Shown here piece by piece: positions 44,678 to 51,345 of a stretch of DNA of 64,000 nt. Source of the stretch: Thermocatellispora tengchongensis. Lineage in GTDB: Bacteria > Actinomycetota > Actinomycetes > Streptosporangiales > Streptosporangiaceae. The stretch spans positions 380,569-444,568 of the forward strand of contig NZ_JACHGN010000007.1 of assembly GCF_014202315.1 (NCBI RefSeq), given 5' to 3'. Numbering within the stretch: position 1 is the stretch's first letter; each line of letters starts with the position of its first letter. The position numbers and the translations under genes are program-made. A model generated the notes under the pieces. That model was not told where the DNA came from. It worked only from the letters and a program-made list of their open reading frames with translations, and did not search any database.

Positions 44678-46015
44678 TCAGGCGGTGAGCAGTTCGGGCA
44701 GGTCGGCCCGCCCATCGACGGCGGTGATCTCGTCCCAGGACGGGGTCAGGTCGGCGTACGTGCGGGCGGCGTGTTCGGCGGCCTGCTCGGTGACGTAGAA
44801 GGAGCGGGCGCGGTACCACTGGCCGTCCTGGCCGGCGACGATGGCGACGCCGGGCGTCTCGGCCGGGATGGCGCGGGCGGAGACCAGCGCGGCGGGGTCG
44901 AGATCGCCGAGAGTCATGGTGGCGGTCTCGGGGTCGTTGACCCGGTGGCAGATCCGTCCGGAGCACTGTGCGCGGAGCGCGGTGACGCCGGGGCCGAGGT
45001 CGGAGCCGATCCGCTGGCCGGACAGGAACAGGTAGATGCCGAACGCCCGCCCGAGCTGGGCCACGCGCAGGAGCGCGGTCGAGGTGCGAGCGATCTCGTC
45101 CTTCTCGCTCTTGTCGGCCATCAGGTACAGCTCGGCCAGCTCATCGACCAGGACCACGATCGGGACGGGCCGGACGGCGGGGGCCAGTTGCCAGATGTTG
45201 CGGGCGCCCGCTGTACGGCACAGCCCCATCCGTTCGGCCATCAGCGCCACCAGGTCATCCAGCAGCCCCACCGACTCGGCGCGGGAGGTCGCAAGGGCCG
45301 ACAGGCGTGGGGCGTACGGGGTGAACTCCACACCGCCTTTCAGGTCGAAGCCGACCAGCGCGATTGGTTGCGGGGCGAGGCCGACGAGCAGGGCGTTGGC
45401 GAGGTTGGATTTGCCGGATTGCGTCGCTCCGGCGTTCAGCCAGTGCGGCACGGTGCGGAAGTCGATCTCCCAGGGGCCACCGGTCTCCAGTCGGCCGACG
45501 GTGACCTTGAGCAGGTCGGTCGAAGGTGGCAGGTCGCGTACCTGCACCAGCGGGTCGCGGATCGTGGCGGCCAGGACCACGCGGCCGGGCCGGGGCGAGG
45601 AGACGCGTACGGCGTGCACGCCCCAGGAGTGCGCGAGCCGTTCGGCGGCCTGGCTGTAGTCGTCCGGGATCTGGCCTTCGAGGGTCCAGATCGTGACCCG
45701 CCAGCCGTGCCGGGTCGGCCGCGGCAGCCACATGAACGGCTTGGTGTCGACCGCGACCCGCTCGAAGCGCCGCCGTACCTTCACCAGGCCCGTGGAGGCG
45801 ATCGCGCCGGGGACGGTGGTGAACCACCAGCGTTGCCGCTTCTTGGTCAGCCCGCAGCCGAGGGCGACCTTGCGCCACGTCGCCCGTACCGTGATCGCGG
45901 TCAGCGGGAAGCCGATCACCAGCCAGAACGAGCGGTAGTGCCAGCGCCGCCACGCCCACAGCCCGACCGCGCAGGCGGCCAGGGCGGTGAGCGTGAGGCG
46001 CAGGGTGTCAGCCAA
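44678..46015 (-). CDS. tra: FtsK/SpoIIIE-type DNA transfer ATPase (TraSA-like)
   Basis: 445-residue DNA translocase that moves double-stranded element DNA between mycelial cells. Two N-terminal hydrophobic helices (about 7-42), then the motor: Walker A GATQSGKSN (196-204), Walker B VVLVDELAEL (Asp291, Glu292), and the GQRIGSDLGPGVTALRAQ sensor region. It starts inside the 3' end of the small upstream gene (8-base overlap). This single protein is the conjugation machinery of an AICE. Confidence 0.93.
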   Translation of the reverse strand: MADTLRLTLTALAACAVGLWAWRRWHYRSFWLVIGFPLTAITVRATWRKVALGCGLTKKRQRWWFTTVPGAIASTGLVKVRRRFERVAVDTKPFMWLPRPTRHGWRVTIWTLEGQIPDDYSQAAERLAHSWGVHAVRVSSPRPGRVVLAATIRDPLVQVRDLPPSTDLLKVTVGRLETGGPWEIDFRTVPHWLNAGATQSGKSNLANALLVGLAPQPIALVGFDLKGGVEFTPYAPRLSALATSRAESVGLLDDLVALMAERMGLCRTAGARNIWQLAPAVRPVPIVVLVDELAELYLMADKSEKDEIARTSTALLRVAQLGRAFGIYLFLSGQRIGSDLGPGVTALRAQCSGRICHRVNDPETATMTLGDLDPAALVSARAIPAETPGVAIVAGQDGQWYRARSFYVTEQAAEHAARTYADLTPSWDEITAVDGRADLPELLTA

Positions 46016-46346
46016 GCTGGCCTCCCCGCGTCCCGGCGGGGACGATGGTGCCGGCCCGGTAGGAGATGCCCCACCGTCCGGCCATCTCCCAGACGTAGCC
46101 GACGAGATCGACGGGCGTGACCTCGTTGCCCACGCCGATGGGCGGTTCTCCGACGGTGCCGATCTTGATGAGTTCGATGCGGTCGGACTCGTCCTCGACC
46201 GACAGCGTCACCTCGTAGACGGTCTGGCCGCTGGCCTTGTCGGTCTTGATCTCGCCGGTCTCCCGGTTGAGCAGCCGGGGCCGGGGTGCCTTGACGCAGG
46301 TGAAGCGCAGGCGGGCGGAGTCCACAGGAATCGGGATGTTTCGCAT
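46008..46346 (-). CDS. Small regulatory protein of the AICE transfer region (SCO3933-like)
   Basis: 112 residues, beta-rich: IPVDSARLRFTCVKAPRPRLLNRETGEIKTDK, then VTLSVEDESDRIELIKI. An AGGAGG site precedes ATG 46346. The family accompanies tra in many AICEs and has been called a regulatory protein; its mechanism is not known to me. First gene of the leftward tra-rep-xis-int run. Confidence 0.75.
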   Translation of the reverse strand: MRNIPIPVDSARLRFTCVKAPRPRLLNRETGEIKTDKASGQTVYEVTLSVEDESDRIELIKIGTVGEPPIGVGNEVTPVDLVGYVWEMAGRWGISYRAGTIVPAGTRGGQLG

Positions 46347-46369
46347 GGGCGTACCTCCTAGGCATCGTG

Positions 46370-46411
46370 GTCAACATAGTCAACCTAGTTGGCCTGGTTG
46401 TCAATCTCTGA
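46370..46411. promoter_or_regulatory. Candidate operator for the GntR repressor
   Basis: Between the divergent transfer run and the GntR gene. It contains GTCAAC, GTCAAC, GTTG and GTTGTC words; CAACCTAGTTG (46381-46391) is palindromic, and GTCAACATA/GTCAACCTA are direct repeats 10 bp apart. In pSAM2 the GntR-like KorSA represses the activator gene from such a site; by analogy this would control transfer. Confidence 0.6.
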
Positions 46412-46430
46412 CTTGCAAGTTGGCTGAGGT

Positions 46431-46778
46431 GTGCTGAAAGCTGGGCTGGTGGTCAAGAACACCGGCCGTCCGCACTACCTCCAGATCGCCGACGATCTCC
46501 GGGAGCAGATCCGGCGCGGGGATCTGGCGCCCGGTGCCGCGCTGCCGTCAACCCGGGAACTCGCTGCGGCGTACGGCGCGTCGCTGAGCGTGGTGAAACT
46601 GGCGGTCGGGGTGCTGCGGACCGAAGGACTGGTGATCGGCCAGCAGGGCAAGGGCGTGTTCGTGCGGGACGGCGACGAGTCGCCGGCGGACGAGCTGAGC
46701 GAGCTGCGCGCGGCCGTACGGGAGCTGTCGGAGCGGGTCGCGCGCGTCGAAGCGGCGCTGTCGGACCGACTCAGCTAG
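46431..46778 (+). CDS. GntR family repressor (KorSA-like)
   Basis: 115 residues. One winged-helix domain (about 14-80: PHYLQIADDLREQIRRGDLAPG, LPSTRELAAAYGASLSVVKLAVGVLRTEGLV) followed by a short coiled coil (SELRAAVRELSERVARVEAAL) for dimerisation and no ligand domain. The start at GTG 46431 could instead be GTG 46449. Position and size match KorSA, the transfer repressor of pSAM2. Confidence 0.87.
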   Translation: MLKAGLVVKNTGRPHYLQIADDLREQIRRGDLAPGAALPSTRELAAAYGASLSVVKLAVGVLRTEGLVIGQQGKGVFVRDGDESPADELSELRAAVRELSERVARVEAALSDRLS

Positions 46779-46953
46779 CGACGCCGTTGCGGACGTGGCA
46801 GCCGGTCACCCGCCGCGCCAGCGACGCGCTGATGCTGACCGGGGCATGGTGCAGACTCATCGCCTTGTCCTCGCGGCGGATGCCGACCAGGACCGCGATG
46901 TAGCCGGCGAGGAGCACGAAGGCGAGCACAGTGGCCAAGGCGAGAACGATCAT
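46771..46953 (-). CDS. Small single-helix membrane protein
   Basis: 60 residues. N-terminal transmembrane helix (IVLALATVLAFVLLAGYIAVLVGI) and a basic tail ending RRVTGCHVRNG. It overlaps the upstream small gene by 4 bases and the 3' end of the convergent GntR gene by 8. Common in AICEs; function unknown. Confidence 0.65.
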   Translation of the reverse strand: MIVLALATVLAFVLLAGYIAVLVGIRREDKAMSLHHAPVSISASLARRVTGCHVRNGVAS

Positions 46954-47165
46954 GACCGGGCCGCTCCCTTCTGAGCGATGCCGCGCGGGTCACGGGGCGG
47001 ACGGCGAGAGTCGCGCCGCCGCCTGCGCGCCTTGCGGCGGGCGGCGTCCTTCCTGAGCCAGCGGTCCCGCGCCAGGCACTTGCGGCAGCGTGTCTGCCCG
47101 CGCGCCAGGATGGCACCGCAGGCGCAGGACGGCGTCTCGTCCAGCCGGATGGTCAGGTAGATCAT
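46950..47165 (-). CDS. Small Cys- and Arg-rich AICE protein
   Basis: 71 residues from ATG 47165 (MIYLTIRLDET). A four-Cys knuckle (SCACGAILARGQTRCRKCLARD) is followed by a strongly basic tail (RRKARRRRRDSRR), suggesting nucleic-acid binding. It is divergent from the first XRE-PLD gene, sharing the GACGTCC operator region. Confidence 0.65.
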   Translation of the reverse strand: MIYLTIRLDETPSCACGAILARGQTRCRKCLARDRWLRKDAARRKARRRRRDSRRPPRDPRGIAQKGAARS

Positions 47166-47248
47166 GGTGGCATCACGTCCTTTCGGGTCAGTGGTGGCGT
47201 GCGCTACCGAGAGTGCGCCGAACGGGCAGGACGAGATCACTGCATGAC

Positions 47249-47298
47249 GGGACATGTTCAAGACGTCCGTCATACGATGTGCGGGTCCCCGGACGTCC
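47249..47298. promoter_or_regulatory. GGACGTCC operator region, copy 1
   Basis: GGGACATG (47249), GACGTCC (47262-47268) and GGACGTCC (47291-47298) precede the first XRE-PLD gene and face the small divergent gene. The same palindromic word occurs in pairs at two other promoters of the element. Confidence 0.7.
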
Positions 47299-47314
47299 CT
47301 GATGAGCAGGTGAA

Positions 47315-48055
47315 ATGGCGAACGAGCGGTTGCGGGCGGCACTGCTGGCCAAGGGCATGAGCGTCGCGGAACTGGCCGAGGCGATCGGCGTGGACCCCAA
47401 GACCGTCGAGCGGTGGATCGCCAAAGGCCGCGAACCGTACCGTAAGCACCGTTACGCCGTGGCCGCCCTGCTCGGCGCCGACGAGACCTACCTGTGGCCG
47501 CAGGCCCTCACCCGCGAGCAGGTGGCGTCGGCGTCGGAGAGCGAGATCGTCACCGTCTACCCGCACCGCTGGAGCGTCCCCAGGGACACCTGGGGACGGC
47601 TGTTCGCGCACGCCGCCGAGGAGATCGGCGTGCTGGTCTACAGCGGGCTGTTCCTGGCCGACGACGCGGGCATGGTGCGGCTGTTCGGCGAGAAGGCCGG
47701 CGCGGGCGTACGGGTACGGATTCTGCTCGGCGACCCCGACAGTGCCGAGGTCGCCCAGCGTGGCGCCGATGAGGGGATCGACGCGGTGATGGCCGCACGG
47801 ATACGCAACGCGCTGGTGCTATATCGGCCGTTGCGCGGCCGGGAGAACGTCGAGATCCGGCTACATGCCACGGTGCTCTACAACTCCATCTACCGCGCCG
47901 ACGATCAGCTTCTCGTCAACACGCACGTGTACGGCACGCCCGCCGCCAACGCCCCCGTGCTGCATCTGCGCAAGGTGATCGGCGGCGACATGGTGTCCAC
48001 CTATGTGGAGAGTTTCGAACGGGTGTGGGCGCAGGCGAAGCCGGTAGAGTCCTGA
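47315..48055 (+). CDS. XRE-type HTH protein with PLD-like sensor domain (paralog 1)
   Basis: 246 residues. N-terminal XRE helix-turn-helix (LRAALLAKGMSVAELAEAIGVDPKTVERWI, residues 5-60), then a PLD-fold domain (about 85-240) with VRVRILLGDPDS and the HKD-equivalent LHATVLYNSIYRADDQLLVNTHVYG. The motif keeps the His and Asp but has Thr in place of Lys, so it should not cut phosphodiesters and probably senses a ligand. It precedes the NUDIX gene by 2 bases. A second copy lies at 50095. Confidence 0.85.
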   Translation: MANERLRAALLAKGMSVAELAEAIGVDPKTVERWIAKGREPYRKHRYAVAALLGADETYLWPQALTREQVASASESEIVTVYPHRWSVPRDTWGRLFAHAAEEIGVLVYSGLFLADDAGMVRLFGEKAGAGVRVRILLGDPDSAEVAQRGADEGIDAVMAARIRNALVLYRPLRGRENVEIRLHATVLYNSIYRADDQLLVNTHVYGTPAANAPVLHLRKVIGGDMVSTYVESFERVWAQAKPVES

Positions 48056-48057
48056 TC

Positions 48058-48534
48058 ATGGCCAGCCGGATCGACTACTACGACGACCCGGACGCGCCCG
48101 CGGCCAACAGCCTGGTCCCGTCCGTGAACGTCATCGTGACCAACGAGGCCGGGGACGTGCTGATGATCCGCCGCTCCGACAACGACAACTGGGCCGTGCC
48201 CGGCGGCGCGATCGACCTGGGCGAGTCGCTGCCGCAGGCCGCCGTACGCGAGACGCTGGAGGAGACCGGTATCCGGTGTGAGATCACCGGCCTGGCCGGC
48301 ACCTACACCGATCCGCGGCACGTGATCCTCTACACCTCCAACGGGGAGGTGCGGCAGGAGTTCTCGATCGTGCTCACCGCCCGGTATGTCGAGGGTTCGT
48401 TGCGGGAGAGCGAGGAGTCGCGGGAGGTGCGCTGGGTGCCACGCGGCGAGATCGGCTCGCTGGCCATGGATCGGTCGATGCGGATGCGGATCGAGCACTT
48501 CCTAGCCGGTACGGGGCTGCCGCACATCGGCTAG
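48058..48534 (+). CDS. NUDIX hydrolase
   Basis: 158 residues from ATG 48058, two bases after the XRE-PLD stop. Complete Nudix box: GGAIDLGESLPQAAVRETLEETGI (G-x5-E-x7-REtLEETG). Such enzymes split nucleoside diphosphates linked to another group; the substrate is unknown. Pairing with a sensor-like regulator suggests it handles a nucleotide signal or damaged nucleotide. Its end overlaps the convergent HD gene by 33 bases. Confidence 0.92.
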   Translation: MASRIDYYDDPDAPAANSLVPSVNVIVTNEAGDVLMIRRSDNDNWAVPGGAIDLGESLPQAAVRETLEETGIRCEITGLAGTYTDPRHVILYTSNGEVRQEFSIVLTARYVEGSLRESEESREVRWVPRGEIGSLAMDRSMRMRIEHFLAGTGLPHIG

Positions 48535-49068
48535 CGCCGCCTCCACCGCCCGTACCGAGGCCATGATGCATGGGGTCGCGGCGGTGATCGAGCGGCTGAC
48601 GAGATGATCGGGGCCGTAGCGGGTGTGGATCTCGGCCAGCCGGTCGATGACGTCCAGGTGCCGCCCGTCCGGGTCGGTGGTCATGTCGCAGTAGGTGAGC
48701 GCTTCGGCCAACTCGGGATGTTCCTCGTCGAACTCGCTCGTCAGGGCGTCGAACAGGTGCCGCTGGCCGGCCTCCATGACCGCGCACGAGTGGTGCGCCA
48801 CCAGTCGGCACAGGGTGTTGTCCGCTTTGGCGACGTCGCGGAGGTAGCGGGCGCCGTCGAGCTGGTGCATGCCCGTGTCGACGAGATCCGGGGCGTACCC
48901 GATGTCGTGCAGGTAGGCGGCGGCGACCAGCGTATCGGCCTCATCGCCGAGGATCACGGCCAGCGATTCGGCCCGCCTCGCCACGCCCTGCGTGTGCGCC
49001 CAGCGTCGCGGAAGCGGCTTCTCAAGCAGATCTCGGGCCAGGTCACGGGCCCACTCAACGGATTGCAC
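48502..49068 (-). CDS. HD domain phosphohydrolase
   Basis: 188 residues. Metal-binding HD residues: His25 in RRWAHTQGVA, His54-Asp55 in AAYLHDIGYAP, His pair in LVAHHSCAVMEA, and Asp in TYCDMTTDPDG. HD proteins of this size act on nucleotides or nucleotide messengers. It is a common AICE accessory gene next to NUDIX genes. Its promoter holds two GGACGTCC palindromes. Confidence 0.9.
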   Translation of the reverse strand: MQSVEWARDLARDLLEKPLPRRWAHTQGVARRAESLAVILGDEADTLVAAAYLHDIGYAPDLVDTGMHQLDGARYLRDVAKADNTLCRLVAHHSCAVMEAGQRHLFDALTSEFDEEHPELAEALTYCDMTTDPDGRHLDVIDRLAEIHTRYGPDHLVSRSITAATPCIMASVRAVEAALADVRQPRTG

Positions 49069-49095
49069 GTCTTCAACGATGGCGCGCCGAGTCCT

Positions 49096-49134
49096 GGGAC
49101 ATCAGACATCCGAAACGGACGTCCCAGGACGTCC
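49096..49134. promoter_or_regulatory. GGACGTCC operator region, copy 2
   Basis: Upstream of the HD gene: GGGACAT (49096), then two perfect GGACGTCC palindromes at 49117-49124 and 49127-49134, starts 10 bp apart. Confidence 0.75.
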
Positions 49135-49140
49135 GAGAAA

Positions 49141-49596
49141 TCACGATCCGCGAACGTAGCGGCCTTTGCCATGTTCTGTGACGATCAGCCCCGCACGCTC
49201 CAACTCGGCCAACGCATGCCGCACCGTGTTCCGCGACACCTGGAAGCGCCGCCGCAGCTCAGCCTCGCTGGGCAACGTGTCGCCGGGCGCGAGGTCACCC
49301 CGTGCGATCTGCCTGCGCAGGTTATGGGCGATGAACGCGTACCGGTACAGCGCCACAGACGGCTCGCTTCCGCTCACCACGACGCGCCCCTTGGCGGGAA
49401 CGGTCACGATCAGGCCCTCGCCCTCCAGGACCGCCAGCGCCCGGCGTACGGTGTTGCGGGCAACGTGGAACTCCCTGCACAGTGCCACCTCAGAGGGCAG
49501 CACCGCCCCCGGCGGATACTCGCCCAGGGCGATCCGCTCCCGCAGCCGGTCGGCGATCTGGGTGAAGATCCGCCAACCGGTCAGCCACTGGCTCAC
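49141..49596 (-). CDS. Protein with two GntR-type winged-helix domains
   Basis: 151 residues from GTG 49596 (VSQWLTGWRIF). The sequence consists of two consecutive GntR DNA-binding domains: IFTQIADRLRERIALGEYPPGAVLPSE...RNTVRRALAVLEGEGLIV and YAFIAHNLRRQIARGDLAPGDTLPSE...RNTVRHALAELERAGLIV. There is no ligand-binding domain. The duplication makes a single chain equivalent to a GntR dimer. It lies 13 bases after the upstream gene. Confidence 0.85.
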   Translation of the reverse strand: MSQWLTGWRIFTQIADRLRERIALGEYPPGAVLPSEVALCREFHVARNTVRRALAVLEGEGLIVTVPAKGRVVVSGSEPSVALYRYAFIAHNLRRQIARGDLAPGDTLPSEAELRRRFQVSRNTVRHALAELERAGLIVTEHGKGRYVRGS

Positions 49597-49609
49597 GGGA
49601 TGCCCGGCG

Positions 49610-49954
49610 TCAGAACCGGTACGCCTGCGCGATCTGGTGCAGGTTGAAGGAGATCTCTCCCTGCTCCCCAGGATTCCACCCCGCCGCAGCGGCTTCCTGG
49701 ACGCGAGCGACGGCCCGGGGCACATCGGTGCACGACACCCGCTCGTCGGGCTGATCGCCCCAGTAGAACCACATGAACGGCAGGTGCACGTACACCCTGC
49801 GCGTGACGAGGTGGACGTCCATCACCTCCACCCGCGGCCGGTCATCGTCGCCGATGACGAACGCGGCGGTGACGCCGCGTTCGGCCAGCTCGTTCCGCAA
49901 CGCCACCAGCAAGGCTTCCTGATAGGCGCGCTGCTGCCGCTGAATCGTGTTCAT
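49610..49954 (-). CDS. Hypothetical AICE protein
   Basis: 114 residues from ATG 49954 (MNTIQRQQRAYQEALLVALRNELAERG). Soluble, one domain, containing RVEVMDVHLVTRRVYVHLPFMWFYWGD and ending GEISFNLHQIAQAYRF. No recognised family. Divergent from the second XRE-PLD gene across the third operator region. Confidence 0.65.
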   Translation of the reverse strand: MNTIQRQQRAYQEALLVALRNELAERGVTAAFVIGDDDRPRVEVMDVHLVTRRVYVHLPFMWFYWGDQPDERVSCTDVPRAVARVQEAAAAGWNPGEQGEISFNLHQIAQAYRF

Positions 49955-50030
49955 GGAAGGGTCCTCTCGGGTCGCTCTGACTGACGCTCCGAGCCTGCTG
50001 GCGAGGGAGGAACCTCTACACCGCAACTTG

Positions 50031-50063
50031 GGGACGTCTGGGGACGTCTTGTGTTAACGTCCC
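50031..50063. promoter_or_regulatory. GGACGTCC operator region, copy 3
   Basis: Two direct GGGACGTCT words (50031 and 50041, 10 bp apart) and an inverted AACGTCCC (50056-50063) lie between the divergent genes starting at 49954 and 50095. Confidence 0.75.
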
Positions 50064-50094
50064 AGGTGGCAGCCCTACCCCCGGAGGTGCCCAC

Positions 50095-50823
50095 ATGACC
50101 GAGTACCTGCGCAACGCACTCGCCAGGGCCCGCCTCACCCCCGCCGACGTCGCCACCCACCTCGCCGTCGACCCCAAAACCGTCGACCGCTGGCTCAAGG
50201 GCCGCACCCCATACCAGCGCCACCGCTGGACCCTCGCCGACCTTCTCGGCGTCGACGAAGCCGATCTCTGGCCCGACGTCGCGTCCCGCCGGCTCCCCGT
50301 CACCAGCGAAGTCCGAGCGGTCTACCCGCACCGCTGGGCCGTACCCCGTGCCGTCTGGCACCGCCACTTCCAGTCAGCGACGAAGGAGATCGCGATCCTG
50401 GCCTACAGCGGGCTGTTCCTCGCCGAAGACACCGGCCTTCTCCACCTCTTGGCCGACCAGGCCCGCGCCGGCGTCCGAGTCCGCATCCTGCTCGGCGACC
50501 CCGACAGCCCGCCCGTAGCCGCACGAGGCGAAGAGGAAGCGATCGGCCCCGAGGTCATGGCCGCCCGCATCCGCAACGCCCTCACCCTCTACCGGCCCCT
50601 CACAACCATCGACGGCGTAGAACTGCGCCTCCACCGCACCGTCCTCTACACATCTATCTACCGCGCAGACGACGACCTCCTGGTCAACCCCCACGTGTAC
50701 GGAACCCCCGCCCCTAAGGCTCCCGTCCTCCACCTCACGGCCACCCCTGGGCCGGGGGCAGCGACCACCTACCTCGATAGCTACGAACATGTCTGGTCCG
50801 CGGCACAGCAAGACAGCAGTTGA
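50095..50823 (+). CDS. XRE-type HTH protein with PLD-like sensor domain (paralog 2)
   Basis: 242 residues, clearly homologous end to end with the protein at 47315: LRNALARARLTPADVATHLAVDPKTVDRWL, then VYPHRWAVPRAVW, AYSGLFLAEDTGLL, VRVRILLGDPDS and LHRTVLYTSIYRADDDLLVNPHVYG. It has the same loss of the HKD Lys. It is not followed by a NUDIX gene. GGAGGT precedes the ATG by a short spacing. It is the last gene before the defence-like cargo. Confidence 0.85.
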   Translation: MTEYLRNALARARLTPADVATHLAVDPKTVDRWLKGRTPYQRHRWTLADLLGVDEADLWPDVASRRLPVTSEVRAVYPHRWAVPRAVWHRHFQSATKEIAILAYSGLFLAEDTGLLHLLADQARAGVRVRILLGDPDSPPVAARGEEEAIGPEVMAARIRNALTLYRPLTTIDGVELRLHRTVLYTSIYRADDDLLVNPHVYGTPAPKAPVLHLTATPGPGAATTYLDSYEHVWSAAQQDSS

Positions 50824-51345
50824 TCCGCGCAACCAAGATCGAAAGCAACTTATCTGTTCGTCATCAAGGGCGGTCCGCTCCGCGGCCCCCCGCGCGTTGG
50901 ACGGCCGCCGGCCGCGCTGCGGCTCTTCGGCCGGTCGCGGCCGGCGCCGCCCACGCGCCAGGTCCACCGGACGAACACCTCAGCCATAGAAGTCTTCCTG
51001 CAGTCACAGTGATCCCTCCGTAAGGCTGTCGCCCCGCTTCCGTTCCTCGGGCCTGGCGGCCCTGCGGTACGGGTCGGGTTGCCACCGGATGCCGTCATTA
51101 CGCGCCGTTGATGGGACTACTACTCCACACCGCTGGGATGCAACATCTGGCTAGCTTGATCGCCACCAGCGGTTCGACGTGCACAGGACTCACCAGCAGT
51201 CACTCGACTAAGCTATGGTCAATGATGCTCCTATGGATGCTCAGCGCTCGGTAATGGGCCATCCACGGGAAACCAGACCTACCGATCGGTGGAGACGGTT
51301 ACAGTTCTCTGTGACGATTTAAATGAGGACACGCAGGGGCAGCGG
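50824..51345. other. Gene-free junction between AICE module and cargo operon
   Basis: About 520 bases. The first 240 are high-GC with short partial frames of no recognisable kind; from about 51100 the base composition becomes more balanced and matches the cargo. The operon promoter should lie within the last 200 bases. No inverted repeat of note. Confidence 0.6.

Noticed and set aside
51289-51345. GTG at 51289 as helicase start
   Set aside because: The extra 19 codons lack homology and a ribosome site; ATG 51346 has AGGGG at suitable distance.
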